Below, piece after piece: positions 1-8,902 of a stretch of DNA of 64,000 nt. The translations under genes and the position numbers were made by a program. Location: the NCBI RefSeq assembly GCF_003403035.1, contig NZ_QURN01000017.1:1-64000 (forward strand), given 5' to 3'. The DNA comes from Mesorhizobium denitrificans. Lineage in GTDB: Bacteria > Pseudomonadota > Alphaproteobacteria > Rhizobiales > Rhizobiaceae. Below the pieces are notes generated by a model. The model searched no databases. It was not told the DNA's origin and worked only from the letters and a program-made list of their open reading frames with translations. Numbering within the stretch: the first letter of the stretch is position 1; every line of letters starts with the position of its first letter.

Positions 1-113
1 TTGCTCGCGTCGACAGCAACATCCTGGTTAATCCCCAGCATCCGGAATTCGCGTCGATCACGCCCAGTCTGCATCAGCCGGTCTATTGGGACCGTAGGCT
101 GTTCGGCGTGTAG
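1..113 (+). CDS. RES-domain protein, C-terminal end (partial)
   Basis: The frame starting at base 3 is open from the window edge to a TAG at 111-113 and encodes about 36 residues, including the segments NILVNPQHPEFA and VYWDRRLF. An N-(I/L)-(L/V)-x-NP-x-HP-x-F segment followed by a W/FD-x-RLF ending is typical of the C-terminus of RES-domain proteins. These are NAD+-degrading toxins normally paired with an Xre-type antitoxin encoded upstream, here outside the window. Only the tail is visible, so catalytic residues cannot be checked. The family call rests on this short segment. Confidence 0.55.
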   Translation, partial: ARVDSNILVNPQHPEFASITPSLHQPVYWDRRLFGV

Positions 114-506
114 CCGCGTGCGAACCGTTACGGTGCGACCAGGTATCAGTCCAGCCGATCTGCCGTTCTGGGCCGTTGTAGTAGCGCGAGGCCCGCGCAA
201 TCGACTTGTGCTGCGATTGCTACACCGCTTACGGCGGGAAGGCCGCAGCGAGCAGCTTCGGTCTGATAACCGCTAGGCAGGCACCGAAGCCTTTGAGACG
301 ATCGCTGTTTGACGATCTGCGCCAAATCTCGACGGAGTACGATGCTGGAACGAATTCGCTCAAGACCGGCTCCGAATCTCCCAAAATGTGTTACCGTCCT
401 GCTTCGAAGCAACTGGTCGGAATCTGCCAGACGGCATAGCCAGAGCAAAATTATCGTTCATTATTTTCGCCCGACAGGCGCGGCGGTTTAGCCAATATTA
501 AGTGGC
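114..506. other. Intergenic stretch, no supported gene
   Basis: The 393 bases between the RES-like tail and the DUF1403 gene hold only short overlapping open frames with no recognisable domain and no convincing ribosome binding sites. I see no clear terminator or repeat. Confidence 0.45.
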
Positions 507-1490
507 ATGAAACGCCGCCGCAGTGTAGGGTTTTGCATGATCTCCAGACTGCGATTCTTGCCTGAACCGCCACCTTCATTCGCGCCGCCGCCCGATTGGG
601 CGCGGACGGGCGGCCGCGCTGAAGACAACGAGAATGCGGTATTTTGCGCTGGTGCCGCACTTGCCGCCCTGCATTCTATCGTGCGCGATGAGCATCCGCT
701 GACGAAGCTCTGGCGCCAGCGCCTCGCGCTTGCATCGGCCGCAGCAATTGTACGGCTGCAAGGCCGCCCCGAAGATGAAGCGACCTTGCGCGACCATCTT
801 TACCTGACGCGGCCTGGCGACGATCCTGGCCCTGCCGGAAAGCTGCTCAAGGCGTGGCGCGTGCTGGCGGAAGGTTCCTTGCTTGGACCATCATCGCTGA
901 AGGCCGACTGGCCGGTCGTGTTGGGCGAGTTGTTGTCCGTCCTTATCGACACGGGAGTGCGCGAGGCGATCGAGGTGACGCTCATCGCTGGAGTAGAGGG
1001 CCGCAGCCCGATTGAGGCAGCCGCATCCGCCGCGGCGACCAGCCTGAACCTGCGACGCGACAGCCGACCATTGGCGCTGTGGGTGGCTGACGTCGCGCTT
1101 GCCCGTCGCCTCAGCTGGCGCCGACCGGTGCCGCTGCTGGCTGCTCATCTCAAGCGCGAGGACTTTCGACTTGCTGCCGGCCCAAATGGTGATTCGACTC
1201 CCTGGCGAGAGGCTTGCGCGCGCGCCTATGGCCGAGCGGCGGTGGCGGCCTTCGATCTCTATGCGGATCTCGCTCGTCGCGCTGAACGGCTCCTGGCCGT
1301 CGCGCCGAAACTGCGTGGAAAGGACGCCGATACAGCGGTACTGCAGCTGCTCTCGGAAGACGCCCTGACCGCGCAGCCTGGCCGGACGACCAGCGACCGC
1401 TCCAGCCGCCGCTTGTTCGAACGCCTGGTCGAGTTCGGCGCCGTGCGTGAACTGACTGGCCGCCCGACTTTCCGCTTGTACGGGCTGTAG
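507..1490 (+). CDS. DUF1403 family protein
   Basis: A 327-residue soluble protein, rich in Ala, Leu and Arg, matching the DUF1403 family common on rhizobial plasmids; its biochemical role is unknown. Typical features are an N-terminal Pro-rich segment (PEPPPSFAPPPDW), an FCAGAALAALH segment, and a C-terminal region (RLFERLVEFGAVRELTGRPTFRLYGL-like, about residues 300-327) that resembles a small winged-helix end. It lies 2 bases upstream of an ScpB-like gene and is probably co-transcribed with it, which suggests a link to chromosome or plasmid segregation. An alternative start at the ATG at 537 is possible. The family call is fairly sure; the function is inference from context. Confidence 0.8.
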   Translation: MKRRRSVGFCMISRLRFLPEPPPSFAPPPDWARTGGRAEDNENAVFCAGAALAALHSIVRDEHPLTKLWRQRLALASAAAIVRLQGRPEDEATLRDHLYLTRPGDDPGPAGKLLKAWRVLAEGSLLGPSSLKADWPVVLGELLSVLIDTGVREAIEVTLIAGVEGRSPIEAAASAAATSLNLRRDSRPLALWVADVALARRLSWRRPVPLLAAHLKREDFRLAAGPNGDSTPWREACARAYGRAAVAAFDLYADLARRAERLLAVAPKLRGKDADTAVLQLLSEDALTAQPGRTTSDRSSRRLFERLVEFGAVRELTGRPTFRLYGL

Positions 1491-1492
1491 AC

Positions 1493-2167
1493 GTGATGGA
1501 GCCGACGGCACGAAAGGGAAAAGACAGGGCAGGGCAGGGCGGTCTGCTCGACCGTGAGCTGGAGCATCTGCCACCGGAAGCGCGCTGGCGCGAGTGGATG
1601 AACCGCGTCGAAGCGACGATCTTTGCGGCGAGCGAACCGGTCGGCCGCGAGGCGCTCGCCCGCATTGTGGGAAAGAACTGCAGCATCGACCTTCTAATCG
1701 ACGATATCCGTGAGGAACTCCGCGGCCGCCCCTATGACATGGTCGCGGTTGCGGGAGGGTGGAAACATCTGACCCGGCCGGCCTATGCAGAGGCCATCCG
1801 TGCCGCCGTCGGCGACGGTGAGAAGGCGACTGAGCTGACACAATCCGAGGTGCTGGTGCTGATGTGCATTGCTTACTTCCAGCCGATCACTCGCGCTGAA
1901 CTGTCGGCCTTCTTCGGCAAGGAAGTTTCGCGCGACCTGATCGGCCATCTGCGCGGCGGCGGCCTGATCGCCTCCGGACCACGCAGCCCAACGCCCGGCG
2001 CACCATACACCTATGTCACGACCAAGGCGTTCCTAATCGAGTTCGGTCTGGACACTCTGCGCGACCTGCCGGATTTCGAGGCGCTCGAGGATGCCGGGCT
2101 GCTGTCGAAAGAAAAGCTGCTGTCGGGAGATATTCCCCTCGGCTTGTCTGTTGATGAAAATGACTAA
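1493..2167 (+). CDS. scpB: ScpB-like SMC-complex subunit
   Basis: A 224-residue protein with the two winged-helix repeats of ScpB, the kleisin-interacting subunit of the SMC-ScpAB condensin. The recognisable core begins at ATIFAASEPVGREALARIVG (about residue 42) and continues through GGWKHLTRPAYAEAIRAA. Plasmid ScpB paralogues paired with DUF1403 are frequent in Rhizobiales, and no SMC or ScpA gene lies here. The annotated start is a GTG directly followed by an ATG (1496); either could be used. The C-terminus is acidic. The exact role (plasmid segregation or regulation) is not known from sequence. Confidence 0.82.
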   Translation: MMEPTARKGKDRAGQGGLLDRELEHLPPEARWREWMNRVEATIFAASEPVGREALARIVGKNCSIDLLIDDIREELRGRPYDMVAVAGGWKHLTRPAYAEAIRAAVGDGEKATELTQSEVLVLMCIAYFQPITRAELSAFFGKEVSRDLIGHLRGGGLIASGPRSPTPGAPYTYVTTKAFLIEFGLDTLRDLPDFEALEDAGLLSKEKLLSGDIPLGLSVDEND

Positions 2168-2419
2168 GCCGGGGATCAGGACTCTGGTAGCATGTGGTGC
2201 GATAGGCGAGCATCCTCAGGCTCTAGTCTTCCTGCTGGACGGTCTCCAGGCTACGGCCATTGGCAGCAAATGTCGCGGGAGACGAAAGGGCCTGAAGCAC
2301 GAGCCGTGAGACGAAGGCCGCGCCGCCCAATATTCGCGTGCTACGAAGCACTCGTCCGCTGGCCTCTACGAGTGCGAGACTTCAGCTTTGCGCTTCTAAC
2401 TTATGTGACGTAACAGGAT

Positions 2420-2829
2420 TCAGGAGTTCTGCGCCATGCGCGAACGGGTTGAGCGACAGAGGAAAACCGACACGGATACGATGATCCAGGCAACGGCAAT
2501 GCCAACAAGGTTGGGGAAGATGTCAACAACACGGGGATTGTGGCGATCACCGTGGTCTGAACCAGTTCCCAGCTCACGCCCACAAGAAATGTCAGCACGG
2601 CAGCAAGCCAAACGCGCGAGTAGCCGGTTGCGAGCACGGCGAGAGCGAACAGCATAGCCATGGAGGCAATGTGCGGCGTGTTGGTCAGGGCGTTGGCGAT
2701 TGCCTCAAGCGTAACCGTGAAGTCGATCTGTGGCGGACGGCGACCATCAGGAGCCCGGTTGGCAGCCCAAATGCTGGCCAGAGCGAGGGCCGCAAAAGGC
2801 AGGACGCGAAGAACGGTTAGAACTTTCAT
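2420..2829 (-). pseudogene. VanZ-like membrane protein, frameshifted
   Basis: Reading begins at the ATG at 2829, which overlaps the GST stop (ATGA), and gives a signal-like first helix (MKVLTVLRVLPFAALALASI) and further hydrophobic helices up to GVSWELVQTTVIATIP. The frame then turns into non-membrane sequence, while the next frame continues with RVVDIFPNLVGIAVAWIIVSV up to a stop at 2420. The E-x2-Q...D-x2-x-N-x2-G pattern spread over the two frames is that of VanZ-like proteins. One extra C in the CCCC tract near 2532-2536 would restore a protein of about 136 residues. It is either a real frameshift or a sequencing error in a homopolymer. Confidence 0.65.
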
Positions 2830-3476
2830 CGCGACGCGCCGGTGAACACCGCCAATTGAGCGGCGAAAGCGCGCTTGTATGCCGGCCGCGCTTCTGCACG
2901 GGCGACATAGGCGGAGAGGTTCGGAAATCCCTCCAATATTTCCGACCCCTGCAACCTTTGCAGCACATGCACCATCAGAAGGTCGCCGGCGCTGAAATCG
3001 CCGTCGAGCCATTCGCTGTCGTCCAGGCGCGCGGAAAGTTGATCTAACCGTTCGCGAATGCGTTCATCGACCATCTCGAAGCGCTCGTCCTGCCAGATCT
3101 TGCCTTGCTCGAAGTTCTCGACGACGTCGCGATCGACGATCGGCGGCTCCACCGTATCGAGCGCAGCAAACATCCACATGATCGCCCGCGCCCGCGCATT
3201 CGCATCCGCCGGCAGCAGGCCCGGAAAGCGCTCTGCGATATGAAGCACGATCGCACCGGACTCGAACAGTGTGAGATCACCTTCCTCATAAGTCGGTATC
3301 TGCCCGAACGGATTGCGTGCCAAATGCGCGGGGTCCCTGAATGTGCTCCACGGAGCGAGCCGCACCTCGTAAGGCTGGTCCACTTCCTCCAGCGCCCAGC
3401 GCACGCGCATGTCCCTCGCCAGTCCCTGGCCGCGATCCGGCGAGCTTTCATCAAAGGCCGTAATCGTAATAGTCAT
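2826..3476 (-). CDS. Glutathione S-transferase family protein
   Basis: A 216-residue protein with the two-domain GST layout. The N-terminal thioredoxin-like half includes RVRWALEEVDQPYEVRLAPW, the cis-Pro segment NPFGQIPTYEEGDLTLFESGAI (about residues 54-75) and the glutathione-binding ES pair. The C-terminal helical half includes WLDGDFSAGDLLMVHVLQRL. The start at 3476 was chosen because the family begins at this Met and the upstream extension has no similarity to GSTs. It probably conjugates glutathione to small electrophiles in the cytoplasm. The VanZ-like pseudogene is translationally coupled downstream. This is cargo unrelated to transfer. Confidence 0.85.
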   Translation of the reverse strand: MTITITAFDESSPDRGQGLARDMRVRWALEEVDQPYEVRLAPWSTFRDPAHLARNPFGQIPTYEEGDLTLFESGAIVLHIAERFPGLLPADANARARAIMWMFAALDTVEPPIVDRDVVENFEQGKIWQDERFEMVDERIRERLDQLSARLDDSEWLDGDFSAGDLLMVHVLQRLQGSEILEGFPNLSAYVARAEARPAYKRAFAAQLAVFTGASR

Positions 3477-4014
3477 CGCGTTCCTCTGTTGTGGCGGGCC
3501 GGTTGCCCTGTCTTCACTGTAACGACGAACGATCCAGTCCGAATCCGACAAATCGCGCGAAAACGCTCCGGTGCGGCGGCTATGTAGAGTCATGGTTGGC
3601 ATCTGGCAGGGCAATCCAGTCGCCATGGGAGTGGCGGGCTGCGCAATGTGAGCAGTCCGATCGCACGTCGATCCTTTTTCGCACACCATGTTCGATCAAC
3701 GGTTGATCATGCGCGCCATATCGCTAGGGCTGGACGTAGAGTGAGTTTCACGAGAGTATCATTTCTAAAGGGGAGGAATGATACGCGGTATGTTCTGTTC
3801 AGGAGCGACGTTGTGCTCTCATTCGTCCATTCAGGTAGGCTTACGGAGCAGCGCCGGTAAGCCGGATAGCTTATCGGCCGTTGCTCGCTGGATGCATGGA
3901 TCTCAGGGCTGGGGAAAAGTCAAACCCACGCTGTCCGCCAGCTGCATTGGACTGCGGGACCTTCAACCGTCGCCGGCGTGCACGATGTTCTCACGTCAGA
4001 CGGATTGAACGATC
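3477..4014. other. Intergenic region with a short palindrome
   Basis: These 538 bases separate the divergent GST and DUF1173 genes. Short open frames here have no recognisable domain. A 15-base palindrome, GATCAAC-G-GTTGATC, lies at 3694-3708 and could be an operator for either side. No other structure was recognised. Confidence 0.45.
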
Positions 4015-5391
4015 ATGCGCATCGTCCTCCGCGGAAATCCAGCCTACCAGGTCGACCAGATCACAGCCGATGAAGCGGAAGCGCTGAGAGCCTGGTATGG
4101 TCATTCATCATCTGCGGAACAGGATGCGATAGCGCTTGCGGTCATTCGCCGCGCTAAAGCCAGGGACGGGTGGATCGAGTGCGACTGCACGCCAGGGAAC
4201 TTCAAGCCATTGCTCGCGCCGCAACAGCAGGAGCGGACGTTCACTTTGCGCCGTCTCACGCCTGCCGACGGCGATCCGCATGCGCGCGTTGACCGACCCA
4301 ACCATGCCGACGCTTGCCCGTTCCATGTCGATCGCGACTTCGAGCCATCTTCACATGATCGCGCCTTCAATCTGCGACCTGTGCACCGTCGCGAGATCGC
4401 ATATATCGATGCCCTGCCACCCATTCCAACCCAGCTTGCCGACGCTGAGCGCGGTACTCCTGACCATGATCGCGAACGAAACGATCGGCCTTCAAAGCTC
4501 GCCCTGGTACTTTGGCGCCTCATGGATGCCGCAGGTGTCAACGTGCTTAAGCCACTTCAGGATCAGCCATCCCCGTACCGCCTGAAGGACCAACTTGCTG
4601 CGCTCCATAACACGGGCCGCAAATGGCGCATCACGCGTACCTGGCGCTTCAGCGCATTATCGACCACATGGGCCGGCGACTACCGGGACAGAAATTCCAG
4701 ATTTCAGCGGCTGCTGCGCAAATCGCGAGGTGATTGGGCGCCTAACCAGCGCCGTACCGGTTTCCTGATCCTGTTTTCGCCCAGCGTGACGGACAAGCTC
4801 ATCCGCCCCGCAGCCCTCTCGGAACCGATCGCACTTCATTCACGTCTGCGCCAACCTCTGCGCGGCGATCCCCGTCGGCGCGGTCCATATCTTGCAATCG
4901 CGAACGTCGATTTTGGTGACGACGATGACGACGACGGTGATCTACGAGCAGTGCAATCCTACGCCCAGCCCGTCTTCAACGGCGGTACGCTCTTTCCCGT
5001 CGAGTCCGGCTTCGAGCGTGATGTCACGGATCTGCTTATCTGGCTGCAGATATCCCTTTTTGGCGCCGCCCCTCGCCTTCGGATCACAATCAAGAAGCCG
5101 CTCTTTGCCACCCCGACGCAAAAAGGTCTTTGCCGCCCCGATTTCATTCTTGAAACGAGCTATGGCAACCATCCGCCGGTTTGCCTCGTCATCGAGGCGA
5201 TGGGCATGGACACCGAACAGTACCTCGCCGCCAAAGCCAAAACGCTGCCTCGTATGAGGGAGATCGCCCCGCTCTATGAAATCACACCCTCCGATATGAG
5301 CCCGGCAAACGCCCGGGTCCTTGGTGCGGATCTGCAGCGATGGGTGCTCGACCAGGCTACGTCGCGGCGTCTTCGTTTGGTCAATGAATAG
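4015..5391 (+). CDS. DUF1173 family protein
   Basis: A 458-residue protein of the DUF1173 family, found mainly on alphaproteobacterial conjugative plasmids and of unknown function. A Cys/His cluster in the N-terminal third (CDCTPGNFKPL at about 57-67, then HADACPFHVDRDF at about 96-108) could bind zinc. The C-terminal third (FETSYGNHPPVCLVIEAMGM-like) resembles a nuclease-like alpha/beta core. An acidic DDDDDDGD run lies at about residues 302-309. Other members are encoded beside plasmid transfer genes, in keeping with this setting. No catalytic activity can be claimed. Confidence 0.78.
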   Translation: MRIVLRGNPAYQVDQITADEAEALRAWYGHSSSAEQDAIALAVIRRAKARDGWIECDCTPGNFKPLLAPQQQERTFTLRRLTPADGDPHARVDRPNHADACPFHVDRDFEPSSHDRAFNLRPVHRREIAYIDALPPIPTQLADAERGTPDHDRERNDRPSKLALVLWRLMDAAGVNVLKPLQDQPSPYRLKDQLAALHNTGRKWRITRTWRFSALSTTWAGDYRDRNSRFQRLLRKSRGDWAPNQRRTGFLILFSPSVTDKLIRPAALSEPIALHSRLRQPLRGDPRRRGPYLAIANVDFGDDDDDDGDLRAVQSYAQPVFNGGTLFPVESGFERDVTDLLIWLQISLFGAAPRLRITIKKPLFATPTQKGLCRPDFILETSYGNHPPVCLVIEAMGMDTEQYLAAKAKTLPRMREIAPLYEITPSDMSPANARVLGADLQRWVLDQATSRRLRLVNE

Positions 5392-5412
5392 GAGGGCCGT
5401 CCACAGTGGTGC

Positions 5413-5742
5413 TCATGCCAGCGAGCGCAGCGCCGCTACAAGGTCCTCGGGCTTCATGCACTCGGGATCAGCCTCGAGCAGATCGGCCAAATACATCGCT
5501 TTAGACCGACGGTCGTCAGCAGATAAGACATTCGCCTCCGCAATGGCAGTCAAAGCAATCTGCTCGTCTTTCGAAAGACGTTCCAAACGCGTGACCGAGA
5601 AGCTATCGGTTCTGCGATTTCTGTCGCAGTCGCGGGTGAAATTGACGAGATCGCGCATTTTGCGACGATGCGTGGATATGGCCGCACGGACGCCCCCGTC
5701 AACATCATCCGCTGAATTGCTGCAAAAAGGTTCAAACTGCAT
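5413..5742 (-). CDS. Hypothetical protein
   Basis: About 109 residues from the preferred start at 5742 (MQFEPFCSNSADDVDGG); upstream Met codons at 5772 and 5856 are alternatives. The sequence is mostly helical with a basic middle (THRRKMRDLVNFTRDCDRN) and an acidic Leu-rich C-terminus ending EDLVAALRSLA. No known domain was recognised. It converges with the DUF1173 gene, 21 bases from its stop. Confidence 0.5.
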   Translation of the reverse strand: MQFEPFCSNSADDVDGGVRAAISTHRRKMRDLVNFTRDCDRNRRTDSFSVTRLERLSKDEQIALTAIAEANVLSADDRRSKAMYLADLLEADPECMKPEDLVAALRSLA

Positions 5743-6119
5743 GAATGGCGCCTTTCGGTCACTGCTTCTCATGCCCCAGACGCCCTGCCTTTTCCTGCTT
5801 TTCGTCCATGCGGAACATTCCGCCACCGCCACTAGACAAAAAATTTGTGTACTCAAGATTGCCTATACAAATTTTGACCCAGATGCGGACGCAGCCCGCC
5901 AACCGTGTAGATGAACAGTTCCACGGGCAGAGATTTGCGAAACACCTCCCACGCAATAACCGTGGTGCGCCTCTGCAGCGGGTCGCCGGGCTTTCGATCT
6001 CCTCCTCTGCCGGCCAAAATCGAGTTGATATAACTGCTGATATAACCGTTGATTGAGGACGAAGGCACGATAGGATACGAAAACGAGCGAAGCGAAACGA
6101 AATCATCGACTATAAGCGG
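5743..6119. promoter_or_regulatory. Divergent promoter region with inverted and direct repeats
   Basis: This gap lies between the minus-strand hypothetical gene and the rcgA-like gene. It contains an AT-rich inverted repeat with 12-base arms and one mismatch (AAAATTTGTGTA at 5840-5851 and TATACAAATTTT at 5864-5875), placed like an operator between divergent genes. Near 6023-6045 the word TGATATAAC occurs twice, 12 bases apart. Just before the rcgA start there is a GCACGATAGGATAC segment resembling part of the motif seen near the relaxase and virB8. Regulatory function is inference. Confidence 0.5.
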
Positions 6120-7718
6120 TTGATAAAGAACGAAAAATATTTCCTTCCACCGCCGCGAGATGGAAGCGATTTCAAAGAATTGTTCAAGGGAGCCGCAGCG
6201 GCGGGGGCGGGACGTCCACTGGGCGATGACGGGTTTCCTGCGGGTTCCTGGACGCCTGAGCTTCTTGCGGAGGCGATTTCACAGATTGATTCCAATCGGA
6301 TTGGAGTCGATCTGCGAACCGTGCAGCTTTGGTTTCAAGATAACGACAAGGGGATCAGCACCGCCAACATTCGTTGGCTGGCGAGGATTTTTGGCTGCGA
6401 TGATCCGGTGGCAACCGGCGAATGGCAGGTAGAGCTCAGCACGGCGCAATCGCGACTATCGGCCAAAAGACGAGGATCGAAGAGAGCGGGAAGCAGCGAT
6501 GAGCTTGAGGTTCCGGATATGGCACGGATCGCTGCTGCAACAAAGTCCCGGGTGGAGCTGGCAGCTGATACCGACGCCGCGAAACCAAGGCAGCGTTTTG
6601 GTCTGGCGAGGAGATCAGAGGCGCTTTTTAGCCAGGGCTCGCCCTTGAACCTACCGGCTTCGGTGTTCGCGGGCATCGCCGCCCTTGGGTTTCTGTCGTA
6701 TATCGTCGGCATTCACAACGTGAAATATATCCGTGCGGACGGGATCGTTAAGCAGGTTGGATTTCTTTGGGCCGCGAATTGGATATTCGTGTTCATGGTG
6801 TTTCTGCCACTATTTTTGGCCGCCGTGTCTGAGCTTGTCATCGCGTGGAAACACGAAGAACGACCAAAGCTTGCAGGAAGCGGGGGCCAGGATGACGGCT
6901 GCCATGCCTGGGAGCACATCATAGATTCCTCATCCTACTCATTTTGGGCGGTTTTCGTGATTTGTGTGGTGTTCGCCGGCCTTGCCCAGTGGATTGGCGT
7001 GTGTCTGGTCCCGTTAATCAAAGGCGGCGGCAACTATGCGATAGATTGGGGCAAGCTAGCGATCGTACACCCTGAGGTCATATCAGTGCCGGTGGAGATC
7101 GCGTTCACTGGGCTCGCTTACCTGTATATGTGCCTGTGTTTTTATCTTTTCTTCGCGGGTCTCATTTTGCTTTATGCGGCCGTCGATGATCTCTGGAGAA
7201 TCGGTGAGGCATCGAAAAATCGACAGGATGTGGGTTTCCAACGCGATCTGCGTGAAGCTAGGCTCAGGGTGATGCGCTGGGTTTTCCGGTGTACCGTCTT
7301 GGGTATTCTGATCGCCACCGTCATGAAGCTTCAAAGCTCTTACCTGGCATCCAGTGGCACGAATATAGTGACCTGGTTGGTCAGCGACCTTTCCTCGGTC
7401 TTGTATCAGCACGCCGATATGGACAACAGATTCAGCTATAGATTACCGACGCACTACAGCAGCCTTCTGGTCGCGATCTCGACCTGTGTTGTTTTTCTAT
7501 ACGGGGCCGTCCGTTTGGGCGCCGGAAGTCAATTGCGAGTCCCCTTGTGGAAGATGTCGGCAATCGTAGCAGTGCTTGTTGCCAGCTACTTGCTGATCGA
7601 CGCATTTCCAGGCTTCTCGATCCTCCTGGCCGTTGGAGTGCTGCTTGCGATGTACGGTCTAATTGATCCCGGGCTTGGTCGAGCAAGCGAGTTGGGAAAC
7701 GATCAACGTGTATCATAG
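6120..7718 (+). CDS. rcgA: RcgA-like putative transporter / transfer regulatory membrane protein
   Basis: A 532-residue protein with a soluble N-terminal part (about 1-180) and at least eight hydrophobic segments after about residue 185, for example LPASVFAGIAALGFLSYIVG, ANWIFVFMVFLPLFLAAVSE and SFWAVFVICVVFAGLAQWIG. The N-terminus contains a helical segment (WTPELLAEAISQIDSNRIGVD followed by VQLWFQDN) resembling a DNA-binding or regulatory domain fused to a membrane domain. Rhizobial plasmids carry an RcgA family of this architecture next to RcgR, implicated in regulation of conjugation; I assign it by recall of that architecture. The hydrolase gene overlaps its 3' end, so the two form an operon. 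Confidence 0.6.
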   Translation: MIKNEKYFLPPPRDGSDFKELFKGAAAAGAGRPLGDDGFPAGSWTPELLAEAISQIDSNRIGVDLRTVQLWFQDNDKGISTANIRWLARIFGCDDPVATGEWQVELSTAQSRLSAKRRGSKRAGSSDELEVPDMARIAAATKSRVELAADTDAAKPRQRFGLARRSEALFSQGSPLNLPASVFAGIAALGFLSYIVGIHNVKYIRADGIVKQVGFLWAANWIFVFMVFLPLFLAAVSELVIAWKHEERPKLAGSGGQDDGCHAWEHIIDSSSYSFWAVFVICVVFAGLAQWIGVCLVPLIKGGGNYAIDWGKLAIVHPEVISVPVEIAFTGLAYLYMCLCFYLFFAGLILLYAAVDDLWRIGEASKNRQDVGFQRDLREARLRVMRWVFRCTVLGILIATVMKLQSSYLASSGTNIVTWLVSDLSSVLYQHADMDNRFSYRLPTHYSSLLVAISTCVVFLYGAVRLGAGSQLRVPLWKMSAIVAVLVASYLLIDAFPGFSILLAVGVLLAMYGLIDPGLGRASELGNDQRVS

Positions 7719-8733
7719 ATGGCTCGATCGATGGGATGAACGGCGGGCGCAACGCGGCGAGGAAGCGAAGAAAACAACCGCTTTCACCCTTGACGCCGAC
7801 CGTGCCTTTCCGGGCGAGAAAGACATAAAAACAATCGAGGAGTTTTGCGTCCTGGCGCAGCAGGCCGTGGCTGACCCGGCCTTTTTTGGCGAAGCGGCCG
7901 GCAACGAACAGGGCTTTGAGAGACGGGGCGAATGGCTCAAATTTCCATCGGACATTTCCACTGACGTCCCAGAGAACAATGTTGTCTGGGCGAAAATCAC
8001 AGACGGCGGGTCTCTCGATCAGGCATTGGTGATTTTTCACCATTGGAACGCAAGCGCCTGGAATGGCCGGATTGCCGGCTTTTTGTCCAAGCGCGGCATC
8101 ACGGTTGTCGAAATTGCAATGCCCTATCATTTCGAGCGCGGTCGTCCCGGATCCTTGCACGCCGACCATATGCTTAGCGCCAACCTTGGACGCACGATCC
8201 AATCCGTGAGGCAGGCCGTATTGGACGGTCGCAAGCTCATTCGTTGGCTGAAGCGCGAGGGCTATCGGGACATTTCGGTACTCGGTATGAGCCTCGGTTC
8301 CTGGGTGGCCGGATTGATCGCGGCGCATGACTCGACCGTATCGAAAGCCTCGTTGTTTCTGACGGCAGGAAGCCTTGCCGATATGGTTTGGTCAGGTCGC
8401 GCGACACGAGCGATACGCGATAGCCTGGAGCCTGACGTCGATCTGACCGATCTCCAGCGGGCTTGGGGTCCACTCAACCTGGAAAACTACGCTCATCGTC
8501 TGGCGCGACCGGATCTCGCGCTCCAGGTCGTGTTAGCTGCGAGAGACAAAGTGGTTTTGCCGGAGCTATCGGCGAACTTGCTGCAGAAGCTGAACGACGC
8601 TGGCGCGCGACCCAACACTCTTGAATTGAACTGTGGTCACTATTCGCTGGCACTGCCACCCTACATTTTGTTGGCGGGCTTGAGCTTGAAGCGATTTCTT
8701 TCAGCGACTGACAGCGCGGCCCGGCGGGCATAA
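7711..8733 (+). CDS. rcgR: RcgR-like alpha/beta hydrolase (putative quorum lactonase)
   Basis: About 340 residues of alpha/beta-hydrolase type. The nucleophile elbow GMSLGS (G-x-S-x-G) follows a short strand (YRDISVLGMSLGSWVAGLIA), an early strand-turn gives VIFHHWNAS (possible oxyanion region), and a late NCGHYS supplies the probable catalytic His. I chose the GTG at 7711 overlapping the rcgA stop; a TTG at 7663 would add 16 residues encoded inside rcgA. In rhizobial transfer systems the RcgR family is named as a putative quorum-lactone hydrolase. Substrate specificity cannot be read from the sequence. Confidence 0.6.
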   Translation, partial: YHRWLDRWDERRAQRGEEAKKTTAFTLDADRAFPGEKDIKTIEEFCVLAQQAVADPAFFGEAAGNEQGFERRGEWLKFPSDISTDVPENNVVWAKITDGGSLDQALVIFHHWNASAWNGRIAGFLSKRGITVVEIAMPYHFERGRPGSLHADHMLSANLGRTIQSVRQAVLDGRKLIRWLKREGYRDISVLGMSLGSWVAGLIAAHDSTVSKASLFLTAGSLADMVWSGRATRAIRDSLEPDVDLTDLQRAWGPLNLENYAHRLARPDLALQVVLAARDKVVLPELSANLLQKLNDAGARPNTLELNCGHYSLALPPYILLAGLSLKRFLSATDSAARRA

Positions 8734-8902
8734 ATTGGATTTTAGCCGCCAGTTCACCCGAAAATTTTCTGGTAGGCGTCACACAGAGGCGCGCGACCCA
8801 GGATCAAAAAAACCAGGACCAACTAACCCATTCTGCTCAATAAGCCCCACTTGCGCAAAGGAATGACAGTTCAAATACGATTGCCAGCGAGAGCCGCCAG
8901 TA

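Noticed and set aside
891-1841. 316-codon minus-strand frame
   Set aside because: It is the antisense shadow of the DUF1403 and ScpB genes, Arg/Pro/Ser-rich and without domain similarity.
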